A stretch of 6,872 nucleotides of DNA from Sideroxydans sp. (lineage in GTDB: Bacteria; Pseudomonadota; Gammaproteobacteria; Burkholderiales; Gallionellaceae), in contig JAVBYP010000247.1 of the NCBI GenBank assembly GCA_030823965.1, forward strand, positions 1 through 6,872. Direction: 5' to 3'. Positions 1 through 5,767 of the stretch are shown piece after piece. A model generated the notes under the pieces. That model did not search any database. It was not told the DNA's origin and worked only from the letters and a program-made list of their open reading frames with translations. Within the stretch, counting starts at the first letter, position 1, and each line of letters opens with the position of its first letter. The position numbers and the translations under genes were made by a program.

Positions 1-928
1 ACAAGTCGGGGCTGCGTTCCGGCGCTTCGATCTCCAACTCGAAATGTCCATCGGTGACATGCACAGGGGCGATGCGTGTGATGCGTTCCAATGCCTTGAT
101 GCGGCTCTGCGCTTGTTTCGCCTTGGTGGCTTGAGCGCGGAAGCGGCGCACGAAGTCTTCCATGTGCGCGATCTTTTCTTGTTGGCGCTCGAATGCTTGG
201 GTGTGTTGCGCGAGGCGTTCGGCACGGGCACGCTCGAAGTCGTCGTAATCGCCGGTGTAGATGTCGATGGTGCAGTCATGCACATGGGCGATGCGATTGA
301 CGCAGGCATTGAGGAATTCGCGGTCGTGCGACACCAGCAAGATGCTGCCGGGGTAACGCGCCAGATATTGTTCCAGCCATAGGATGGCTTCGAGGTCGAG
401 GTGGTTGGTGGGTTCGTCGAGTAGCAGCAGGTCGGCGCGGTGCATCAGCGCGCGGGCCAGATTGAGTCGCATGCGCCAGCCACCGGAGAAGCTGGCGACG
501 GTGCGCTGCAAGCTGTCGTTGGCAAAACCTAAGCCATTCAGCAGTTGCGCAGCACGTGCAGGCGCACCATAACCATCGATGGCTTCGTAGCGATGTTGTG
601 CGTCGAACCATGCGGCATCGTGGCTCTCTTTGGCGAGGGTCTTTTCCAATACGCGCAGTTCGGCATCACCATCCAGTACGAATTCCAAGGCGGCACATTC
701 GGCATTGGCGATCTCTTGTTCGACGAAGGCGATGGTCTTGCCCGCTTGCAGCGACACTTCGCCGCCGTCGGGTTTGATCTCGCCGCGAATGAGTCGGAAC
801 AGGGTCGATTTGCCGCACCCGTTCTTGCCGACAAGACCGATGCGCTGGTCGGCGAAGGCTTGCAGATTCACGTTTTGGAGAAGCGGGGTGCCACCTTGCA
901 GGTAGGTCAGATTCTGGATATTGAGCAT
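1..928 (-). CDS. yheS: ABC-F family ATP-binding protein, YheS-like (3' part outside the window)
   Basis: This is a cytosolic soluble ABC ATPase of the ABC-F class. These proteins have two ATPase domains joined by a linker, no membrane domain, and act on the ribosome; the exact role of YheS is not settled. The 309 visible codons run from the ATG at 928 and cover the first ATPase domain and the linker. Seen in the translation: Walker A GKNGCGKS at residues 34-41, signature SFSGGWRMRL at 146-155, Walker B LLLLDEP at 167-173 followed by TNHLD, and the H-loop SHD at 200-202. A charged, probably helical linker follows, including KAKQAQSRIKALER at about 269-282. The Walker A and FSGGWRMRLNLA stretches match what I recall of E. 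coli YheS more closely than Uup or EttA. The second ATPase domain lies beyond position 1. No Shine-Dalgarno sequence is evident before 928, but the N-terminus (MLNIQNL) fits the family. The upstream neighbour is a small ORF 56 nt away on the same strand. Confidence 0.92.
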   Translation of the reverse strand, partial: MLNIQNLTYLQGGTPLLQNVNLQAFADQRIGLVGKNGCGKSTLFRLIRGEIKPDGGEVSLQAGKTIAFVEQEIANAECAALEFVLDGDAELRVLEKTLAKESHDAAWFDAQHRYEAIDGYGAPARAAQLLNGLGFANDSLQRTVASFSGGWRMRLNLARALMHRADLLLLDEPTNHLDLEAILWLEQYLARYPGSILLVSHDREFLNACVNRIAHVHDCTIDIYTGDYDDFERARAERLAQHTQAFERQQEKIAHMEDFVRRFRAQATKAKQAQSRIKALERITRIAPVHVTDGHFELEIEAPERSPDL

Positions 929-984
929 GGACGCGATGATAACAGACGGGGTGCGTCGCTTAGTCCTTCAAGGCAAGGATGGCT

Positions 985-1137
985 TCAACGTACGAAGCGG
1001 ATGGTGCAGAAATTCAGCAAGTCACCGAGGGCTTGTTCTGCATCACGCAAGGACTTGAAGATGCCGAGGAACTTAGATTCGTCATCGTAAAGTCCGCGCT
1101 GCGTCATTGGGTCTGTAGTGAGAAAAACTTTACACAT
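985..1137 (-). CDS. Small hypothetical protein, 50 residues
   Basis: I do not recognise this protein. It starts at an ATG (1137) with AGGGAG (plus-strand 1145-1150) placed 7 nt upstream, which is ideal spacing, and a GATAAT-type -10 box lies just ahead. It ends with TGA at 985-987. The protein begins MCKVFLTTD and ends LNFCTIRFVR; the region from about residue 20 to 43 (FLGIFKSLRDAEQALGDLL) has the spacing of an amphipathic helix. There are cysteines at 2 and 44, no signal peptide and no membrane segment. It reads in the same direction as the ABC-F gene, with a 56-nt gap, so the two could be co-transcribed. It could be a real small protein, a leader peptide or a remnant of a longer gene. An overlapping plus-strand ORF (979-1275) is a weaker candidate because it lacks a well-spaced ribosome site. 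Coding status rests on the translation signals alone. Confidence 0.45.
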   Translation of the reverse strand: MCKVFLTTDPMTQRGLYDDESKFLGIFKSLRDAEQALGDLLNFCTIRFVR

Positions 1138-1144
1138 GATCTTG

Positions 1145-1164
1145 CTCCCTTCAATTTCATTATC
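1145..1164 (-). promoter_or_regulatory. Possible -10 box and Shine-Dalgarno site of the 50-residue ORF
   Basis: Read on the minus strand, GATAAT (plus-strand 1159-1164) matches the sigma-70 -10 consensus at five of six bases, and AGGGAG (1145-1150) follows. A transcript starting about 7 nt after the -10 box would have a leader of roughly 15-20 nt. No good -35 hexamer is present at normal spacing; the best is TCAAGA with three matches. The ribosome site is convincing, the promoter is tentative. Confidence 0.35.
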
Positions 1165-1283
1165 GGAAAGTGCTTGGCTTTCTTGAGAGGAAGTTTGTGT
1201 GTGTGCTTGGGGTCACAGGCTGGTTGGAATACGTTATCGTGTCGACCTGAAGAGGATATCCACTCACAACACTGAATCATGTA

Positions 1284-2753
1284 ATGACTTCCAATCCCAT
1301 GAACAACCTTCACCCCCAAATCGTCTGGTCACACTTCGCCACGCTGTGTGCGATCCCGCGTGCTTCCTATCGTGAGGAAGCGCTGAAACAGCACCTCATC
1401 GCGTGGGCGCAAACACGCGGTATCGCACATGTCGTCGATGCAGTCGGCAACCTCATCTTGAAGAAACCCGCCAGCCCCGGCTGCGAAGCGATGCCGGGTG
1501 TGATCCTGCAAGGTCATCTCGATATGGTGTGCCAAGCCAATGCGGGGACGCTGCATGACTTCGAGCGCGATGCGATCAAGACGATGGTGCGCGACGGTTG
1601 GCTCATCGCGGAAGACACGACATTGGGCGCGGACAACGGCATCGGGGTGGCGCTGGCATTGGCTGCGCTGGAGGAACCGAACTTGATGCATCCGGCGCTG
1701 GAGGTGTTGCTCACCATCAACGAAGAGTCAGGCATGGACGGTGCGCGCGGTCTGACAGCCGGCACCTTGCACGGCAAGCTGCTCATCAATCTGGATACGG
1801 AGGAGTGGGGGCATTTCTATCTGGGATGTGCGGGTGGAGTGGATGTGGAGGTGCGCCATGAGTGCGCACAAGAGGAGATACCGCAAGACTTCGCGTTGTT
1901 GCGTTTCGATGTGAGCGGTCTGCGCGGGGGGCACTCCGGCATCGACATCCATTTGGGGCGCGGCAATGCCATCAAGTTGTTGGCAGAGGCGCTGCGTGAT
2001 CTTTCTGCGCACACGGATGTGCGCCTCGTTGAATTGAATGGCGGCTCTGCGCGTAATGCCATCCCGCGTGAGGCGTACGCTGTGTGTGCAGTGCCTATCG
2101 CGGTGGTGTCTGGCATCGACGTTTGGGTGGAGCATCGTCTGGCGGCATGGCGGCAACGCTTCGCAGAGGCAGATGCGAAGGTGTCGTTCAGTTATGAATT
2201 GGATGACATGCCGGTCGGTTTAGCTTTGCAACAGGCGGAACGAGACCGCCTGCTGACTTTCTTGGATGTGGTGGTGAACGGGGTGTCGCAGATGAGCGAG
2301 GACTTTGCGGGCGTGACGGACACCTCAAGTAATCTCGGCGTGGTGAGTCTGGAGCAGGGGAAGTTCAAAGCGACCTTCAAGGTGCGCTCCTTGCACGATG
2401 CGCGCGCCGATGCATCGGCCACCAAGTTGGTCTCACATGCGCAAAGCTATGGATTACAGGCATACAAAGACGGTGCGTATCCGGGATGGACACCGAATGC
2501 CGCATCCCCTTTGCTTGCCCTGTGTCAGGAGGTGTATGTGCAGCAGTTCGGCCAACCGGCCTCTTTGCAGGTGATCCACGCCGGGCTCGAATGCGGTCTT
2601 TTGGCCGCCAGCCATCCGCATCTGGAGATGATCTCCTTCGGGCCTGACATCCGTGGTGCGCATGCGCCGGGTGAGAAGGTGGAGATCGCTTCCGTCGGGC
2701 ATTGTTGGACTTTGCTGAAGGCCGTGTTGCAGGCATCGGCGGGGCGCGTCTGA
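1284..2753 (+). CDS. pepD: Aminoacyl-histidine dipeptidase (peptidase D / carnosinase-type, M20C)
   Basis: This is a cytosolic zinc metallopeptidase that hydrolyses Xaa-His and other dipeptides, serving peptide turnover and amino-acid recycling. At 489 residues it is near the usual PepD length. The di-metal ligands expected for M20 enzymes are all visible: GHLDM at 77-81 (His78, catalytic Asp80), GADNG at 115-119 (Asp117, bridging), NEESGMDGA at 146-154 (Glu147 general base, Glu148 ligand), NLDTEE at 169-174 (Asp171) and HAGLECG at 432-438 (His432). The lid/dimerisation region carries RGGHSGIDIH (214-223) and GGSARNAIPREA (253-264), as in E. coli PepD. The start is either ATG 1284 or the in-frame ATG 1299; neither has a good Shine-Dalgarno sequence, and the nearest purine run (AGAGGA, 1251-1256) is too far upstream. 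An in-frame stop at 1248-1250 limits any extension. It is divergent from the 50-residue ORF and has no clear operon partner. Confidence 0.95.
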   Translation: MTSNPMNNLHPQIVWSHFATLCAIPRASYREEALKQHLIAWAQTRGIAHVVDAVGNLILKKPASPGCEAMPGVILQGHLDMVCQANAGTLHDFERDAIKTMVRDGWLIAEDTTLGADNGIGVALALAALEEPNLMHPALEVLLTINEESGMDGARGLTAGTLHGKLLINLDTEEWGHFYLGCAGGVDVEVRHECAQEEIPQDFALLRFDVSGLRGGHSGIDIHLGRGNAIKLLAEALRDLSAHTDVRLVELNGGSARNAIPREAYAVCAVPIAVVSGIDVWVEHRLAAWRQRFAEADAKVSFSYELDDMPVGLALQQAERDRLLTFLDVVVNGVSQMSEDFAGVTDTSSNLGVVSLEQGKFKATFKVRSLHDARADASATKLVSHAQSYGLQAYKDGAYPGWTPNAASPLLALCQEVYVQQFGQPASLQVIHAGLECGLLAASHPHLEMISFGPDIRGAHAPGEKVEIASVGHCWTLLKAVLQASAGRV

Positions 2754-2787
2754 ATGTCGAAGGTGAGCCGTTTCGCCGCCGTTTCGG

Positions 2788-2793
2788 TACAAT
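2788..2793 (+). promoter_or_regulatory. Probable -10 box for the FabMG-like gene
   Basis: TACAAT in the context GGTACAATGCGC matches the sigma-70 -10 consensus at five of six bases, in the gap after pepD. A start near 2800 would give a leader of about 60 nt before the ATG at 2861. The corresponding -35 region (around 2764-2770) is poor, so the promoter may be weak or activator-dependent. Confidence 0.45.
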
Positions 2794-2807
2794 GCGCACC
2801 TGTTTGT

Positions 2808-2825
2808 GAGCGGCCAAGTCCGCTC
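2808..2825 (+). other. Hairpin between pepD and the FabMG-like gene
   Basis: GAGCGG (2808-2813) and CCGCTC (2820-2825) form a perfect six-base-pair GC-rich stem around the six-base loop CCAAGT. The stem is followed by TTGATTCG, not a run of T, so it is a poor intrinsic terminator. It lies inside the predicted leader of the next gene, some 23 nt before its ribosome site. It may be a weak pepD terminator, a leader stabiliser or chance. Confidence 0.35.
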
Positions 2826-2860
2826 TTGATTCGCAACGATATAAAACGGAGTCCCTAGTG

Positions 2861-4177
2861 ATGAAAGCACCTATCCCTCTACGTAACGTCCCGCAGTCCA
2901 ACATCTTCCGCAAGGGCGATGTCTTTGTGCTGTTCGGTGAGTTGTTCGGCCGAGGCTACGCCAACGGATTGGTGAACGAAGCACGCAAGGCAGGCATGAC
3001 CATCGTGGGTATCACCGTGGGGCGTCGTGATGAGAACAATGCGTTGCGTGCGTTGACTGCTGAAGAGTTGGCGACGGCGGAAGCTAACTTGGGTGGTCGC
3101 ATCATCAACGTGCCGTTGATGGCGGGTTTTGATCTGGATGCACCTGCGGGCGAGAAGACACCGACCGATCTGTTGGATGTGCTCACATTGAAGACTTGGC
3201 AGGACGACAAGCTGGATTTCGCGCATATCGAAAAATGCCGCGCAGTGGGCGTGAAGCGTTTCAAGGATTCCGTGGCAAAAGTGATGGCCGAGTTGGATGG
3301 CATGATCCCGAACGGCGCGAATGCCTTCTTCGCGCACACCATGGCCGGTGGTATCCCTAAGGTGAAGGTGTTCCTCGCTATCGCAAACCGTATCTACAAA
3401 GGTCGTGGCGAGCGCTTCATGTCTTCCAGCGCGTTGCTGAACAGCGATCTGGGCAAGCTCATCCTGATGAACTTCGATGAAGTCACCGCGAACTCATTCC
3501 AGTATCTGATCGAAGGTAGTGCAGCCATTCGCGCACGTTTGGAAAAATCAGGTGGCCAAGTGCGATACACCGCCTATGGTTACCACGGCACCGAGATCCT
3601 TATCGATGGTCGCTATCAATGGCAGACCTATACCAGCTACACCCAAGGTAAGGCGAAGATGCTGTTGGAGCAACACGCAGAGAAGGCTTGGGCGCAAGGT
3701 ATCAAGGCGACTTGCTACAACTGTCCTGAGATCCGCACCAACTCTTCTGACATCTTCGTGGGCGTGGAGCTTTCCTTGTTCCCACTGTTGACCGCGCTGA
3801 AACGAGAGGGCGGTGGAGCGTGGGCGGAAGCGCAATGGCAAGCATGCCGAGATGTGTTGCAAGAAGGCCAGACACTCGAAGGCTTGCTCAAGACCATCGA
3901 CGACTACAACGACAGCGCAGTGATGGCTAGTTTCCGCAACTTCGAAGCTTGGCCGATGCCGAACTCGCCCGAGTTGGCGGATGTGATGATCGGCACGTCG
4001 GATGACATCACCAAGATGCACAAGAGCCGTGATGCGCTGGTGACGGATGTGCTGAGTTCTTTGGTGTTGGAAGGTACCGGCCCATTGATGTTCCATGAGT
4101 CCTCGAATCCGTCCGGTCCTGTGTTGTGGTTGAGCCACGATGTGATCGCGAAGCAACTTAACCAGTTGCACAACTAA
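2861..4177 (+). CDS. SDR-like oxidoreductase, putative enoyl-ACP reductase of the FabMG family
   Basis: The sequence pattern (PLRNVPQ.NIF.KGDVFVLFGELFGRGYANGL) is one I associate with proteins named FabMG-family enoyl-ACP reductase, first taken from metagenomic triclosan-resistance screens. If so, it would reduce enoyl-ACP with NAD(P)H in the last step of fatty-acid elongation, in the cytosol. Seen directly: GELFGRG at residues 26-32 has the SDR nucleotide-binding spacing GxxxGxG, followed by a helix and the strand TIVGITVGRR. SYTQGK at 259-264 gives YxxxK (Tyr260, Lys264), followed by a helix typical of SDR active sites. The distance between these motifs (about 230 residues) and the total of 438 exceed a classical SDR of about 250, so the fold carries large insertions and a C-terminal extension. 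A CxxC (Cys285, Cys288) follows the YxxxK helix. Start: ATG 2861 has GGAG (2848-2851) 9 nt upstream; GTG 2858 would add one residue. It has its own likely promoter and is followed by a terminator-like stem, so it is probably monocistronic. The function is family-level inference. Confidence 0.6.
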   Translation: MKAPIPLRNVPQSNIFRKGDVFVLFGELFGRGYANGLVNEARKAGMTIVGITVGRRDENNALRALTAEELATAEANLGGRIINVPLMAGFDLDAPAGEKTPTDLLDVLTLKTWQDDKLDFAHIEKCRAVGVKRFKDSVAKVMAELDGMIPNGANAFFAHTMAGGIPKVKVFLAIANRIYKGRGERFMSSSALLNSDLGKLILMNFDEVTANSFQYLIEGSAAIRARLEKSGGQVRYTAYGYHGTEILIDGRYQWQTYTSYTQGKAKMLLEQHAEKAWAQGIKATCYNCPEIRTNSSDIFVGVELSLFPLLTALKREGGGAWAEAQWQACRDVLQEGQTLEGLLKTIDDYNDSAVMASFRNFEAWPMPNSPELADVMIGTSDDITKMHKSRDALVTDVLSSLVLEGTGPLMFHESSNPSGPVLWLSHDVIAKQLNQLHN

Positions 4178-4186
4178 AGTGGTAAG

Positions 4187-4218
4187 CGTGCCGAGCATCA
4201 CGCTCGGCACGTCTCTCT
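4187..4218 (+). terminator. Probable intrinsic terminator after the FabMG-like gene
   Basis: CGTGCCGAGC (4187-4196) and GCTCGGCACG (4202-4211) form a perfect ten-base-pair stem with loop ATCAC, starting 10 nt after the stop codon. The tail is TCTCTCT (4212-4218), pyrimidine-rich but with only alternate T, so termination may be incomplete. It separates the FabMG-like gene from the transporter/BolA/glutaredoxin cluster. Confidence 0.65.
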
Positions 4219-4238
4219 GCGGGAGGTAACGTACAGCC

Positions 4239-5135
4239 ATGGCCGTCGTCCAAGTCATCCTCCCCATCTTCCTGTTGATCTTATTGGGTACGGCGATGCG
4301 TCGCTGGTTCGGCCTGAGCCAAGATTTCTGGCCGCAACTCGATAGGCTCATCTACTACATCTTCTTCCCCGCCTTACTGTTCAGTTCGCTCTCACATTTC
4401 CAGATCGACTTCGGTGCGGCGACGCCGATGCTCATCGTCGCGATGCTCTATATGGGCGCAGGCATCGCCTTGGGCTATGTGGCGAAATTCATCTTCCATG
4501 CGCCAGACAAAGTCTTCTCTGCCACTTTTCAATCGTCATTCCGTTTCAATAGTTATGTCGGCCTTGCTATCGCAGGCGGCATCCACGGCAATGATGGTCT
4601 GGCGGCGATCGGTCTGATGATGGGGTTCATGGTGCCCGTCGCCAACGTGGCTTCGGTGTTGATGTTGGCGCGCCACAGCGAGAGCCATTGGCTGAAGGAG
4701 ATATTGCTCAATCCTCTCATTCTGGCGACGGCGGGGGGGATCACCTTCAGTCTGGCGGGGTTGCATCTGCCTCAGGTGTTCGACAAGACCTTGAGTTTAT
4801 TGGCGCAGGCTTCATTGCCGATGGGCTTGATCGCGGTGGGGGCTGGTTTGCGCATACAGGGCCTACATGCTCATCAAGGCACTTTGTGGTACGGCGTGGC
4901 GGTGAAGTTGCTGGCCTTGCCCGCTATCGCTTGGGGATTGGGCGTATGGTTCGGTTTGTCGAGTGTGTATCTGCACATCGCGGTGCTGATGGCGGCATTG
5001 CCTGTCTCCACCGTGGCTTATGTGCTGGCGAAGCGCATGGGGGCGGATGGCGATACCATCGCGGCGCAGATCATGTTGAGTACCTTGTTGGCGGTGGTCA
5101 CACTTCCATTGTGGTTGTTGTTGATGGGGCTATGA
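4239..5135 (+). CDS. AEC (auxin efflux carrier) family transporter
   Basis: This is an inner-membrane secondary transporter of the AEC family; bacterial members move malate, malonate or other small organic anions, and the substrate here cannot be told from sequence. The 298 residues are almost wholly hydrophobic, with segments at about 3-20, 38-52, 61-86, 106-118, 121-144, 155-176, 185-206, 216-240, 243-264 and 275-297, fitting the usual ten-helix topology. Typical family features are visible: a FFPALLFSSL helix near 42-51, an NPL at 158-160 opening the second half, and ALPVSTVAYVLAKRMG at 253-268. The start ATG 4239 is preceded by GGGAGG (4221-4226) at a rather long spacing of 12 nt. It follows the terminator-like stem and is the first gene of a same-strand cluster; the IbaG-like gene begins 40 nt after its stop. 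Whether the link with iron-sulfur genes is functional is unknown. Confidence 0.88.
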   Translation: MAVVQVILPIFLLILLGTAMRRWFGLSQDFWPQLDRLIYYIFFPALLFSSLSHFQIDFGAATPMLIVAMLYMGAGIALGYVAKFIFHAPDKVFSATFQSSFRFNSYVGLAIAGGIHGNDGLAAIGLMMGFMVPVANVASVLMLARHSESHWLKEILLNPLILATAGGITFSLAGLHLPQVFDKTLSLLAQASLPMGLIAVGAGLRIQGLHAHQGTLWYGVAVKLLALPAIAWGLGVWFGLSSVYLHIAVLMAALPVSTVAYVLAKRMGADGDTIAAQIMLSTLLAVVTLPLWLLLMGL

Positions 5136-5138
5136 ATG

Positions 5139-5144
5139 GATAAT
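5139..5144 (+). promoter_or_regulatory. Possible internal -10 box before the IbaG-like gene
   Basis: GATAAT lies just after the AEC stop codon and matches five of six bases of the -10 consensus. TTGTTG sits 18 nt upstream, within the end of the AEC gene, as a weak -35. A start near 5151 would leave about 25 nt of leader with the ribosome site. It could give the IbaG/glutaredoxin pair expression independent of the transporter. Confidence 0.3.
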
Positions 5145-5175
5145 CGCGCCCCCGTAGAAGTTGGAAAGGTATGAG

Positions 5176-5412
5176 ATGAAAGTGACACCGGACAATGTAA
5201 AGGAATTCATCCTAGAAGGATTGGAATGCGAGCACATCCAAGTCGAAGGCGATGGTCGCCATTTCGAGGCGGTGATCGTGAGCAAGGCTTTCGAAGGTAA
5301 AGGTATGTTGCAACAGCACAAGCTGGTGTATCAGGTGTTGGGGGGTAAGATGGAGAAGATCCATGCGCTATCCATGAAGACACTCACACCAGCGCAATGG
5401 GCAAACAAATAA
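5176..5412 (+). CDS. ibaG: BolA family protein, IbaG-like
   Basis: This is a small cytosolic BolA-family protein of the IbaG (YrbA) type, which pairs with CGFS monothiol glutaredoxins to bind or deliver a [2Fe-2S] cluster. The 78 residues match the family length and layout: VEGDGRHFEAVIVS at about 23-36 (the BolA core strand motif, compare VSGDGSHF in E. coli IbaG), QQHKLVYQVL at 46-55, and KIHALSMKTLTPAQW at 61-75. The single cysteine is Cys18, before the core motif, so His63 in KIHAL is the likely family cluster-ligand histidine. The start is ATG 5176, with GGAAAGG (5163-5169) 6 nt upstream; an in-frame TTG at 5161 would add five residues but overlaps that ribosome site. The glutaredoxin gene begins 15 nt after the stop, so the two are almost certainly translated from one message. 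It is more like IbaG than BolA proper because of its short length and the TPAQW ending. Confidence 0.88.
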   Translation: MKVTPDNVKEFILEGLECEHIQVEGDGRHFEAVIVSKAFEGKGMLQQHKLVYQVLGGKMEKIHALSMKTLTPAQWANK

Positions 5413-5414
5413 TC

Positions 5415-5420
5415 AAGGAG
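5415..5420 (+). promoter_or_regulatory. Shine-Dalgarno site of the glutaredoxin gene, deciding its start
   Basis: AAGGAG ends one base before ATG 5422 but 7 nt before the in-frame TTG 5428. The usual spacing of 5-9 nt favours TTG as the start; an ATG one base from the anti-SD pairing site would be blocked or very poor. Confidence 0.6.
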
Positions 5421-5427
5421 AATGGAA

Positions 5428-5760
5428 TTGGACGAAAAACAGATCGCATTAGATATCATCAAGAAGACCGTCACTGAGAACCCTATCGTGTTGTACATGA
5501 AGGGCACGCCTCAGTTCCCGCAATGCGGATTCTCAGGTCGTGCAGCGCAAGTGTTGAAGGCGTGCGGCGTGACGAAATTTGTCGCGGTGAACGTGCTGGA
5601 AGACGCGGGTGCTTGGAACTATCTGAAGTTCTACGCCGACTTTCCGACCTTCCCTCAGCTCTACCTCAAAGGTGAACTGATCGGCGGTTCGGACATCATG
5701 ATGTCGATGTACGAACAGGGCGAGTTGCAGAAATTGATCGCCGACGCTACCGCGCAATAA
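5428..5760 (+). CDS. grxD: Monothiol glutaredoxin, Grx4 type (CGFS)
   Basis: This is a cytosolic CGFS-class glutaredoxin, which binds a glutathione-ligated [2Fe-2S] cluster as a dimer or as a heterodimer with BolA/IbaG proteins and passes it to targets; it is not mainly a disulfide reductase. From the TTG start the protein has 110 residues, close to E. coli GrxD. Visible features are ENPIVLYMKGTP at about 17-28 (Lys25 contacts glutathione in the family), CGFS at 33-36, FPTFPQLYL at 72-80 with the cis-proline Pro76 (TFP), and GELIGGSDI at 82-90. The start is uncertain by two codons: AAGGAG at 5415-5420 is 7 nt from TTG 5428 but only 1 nt from ATG 5422, so I favour TTG. It follows the IbaG-like gene, its expected partner, and the MFS gene begins 7 nt after its stop. 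Confidence 0.92.
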   Translation: MDEKQIALDIIKKTVTENPIVLYMKGTPQFPQCGFSGRAAQVLKACGVTKFVAVNVLEDAGAWNYLKFYADFPTFPQLYLKGELIGGSDIMMSMYEQGELQKLIADATAQ

Positions 5761-5767
5761 ACAGCTC

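Noticed and set aside
964..979. Small inverted repeat (TCCTT/AAGGA) between the 50-residue ORF and the ABC-F gene
   Set aside because: A five-base-pair AT-containing stem with no T-run; too weak to call a terminator.
44..1090. Several ORFs overlapping the ABC-F gene, including 545-1090 on the plus strand
   Set aside because: They are shadows: the minus-strand frame carries Walker A, signature, Walker B and H-loop motifs without interruption.
1193..1206. Short GT run in the divergent intergenic region
   Set aside because: Only about five GT units; too short to suggest a phase-variable tract.
979..1275. A 98-residue plus-strand ORF overlapping the 50-residue minus-strand ORF
   Set aside because: Its purine run touches the ATG, the translation looks unlike a protein (ends in a Cys/His-rich stretch), and the minus-strand ORF has much better translation signals.
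2858..2860. GTG as the start of the FabMG-like protein
   Set aside because: The adjacent ATG at 2861 has normal spacing to GGAG and is the stronger codon; the difference is one residue.
2377..2913. A 178-residue minus-strand ORF across the pepD 3' end and the next gene's start
   Set aside because: Arg/Pro/Ser-rich shadow translation crossing the end of pepD, where PepD motifs are intact on the other strand.
3548..4351. A 267-residue minus-strand ORF opposite the FabMG-like gene and the AEC start
   Set aside because: It runs across two plus-strand genes and the terminator stem, and shows no recognisable domain; base composition of the opposite strand explains its length.
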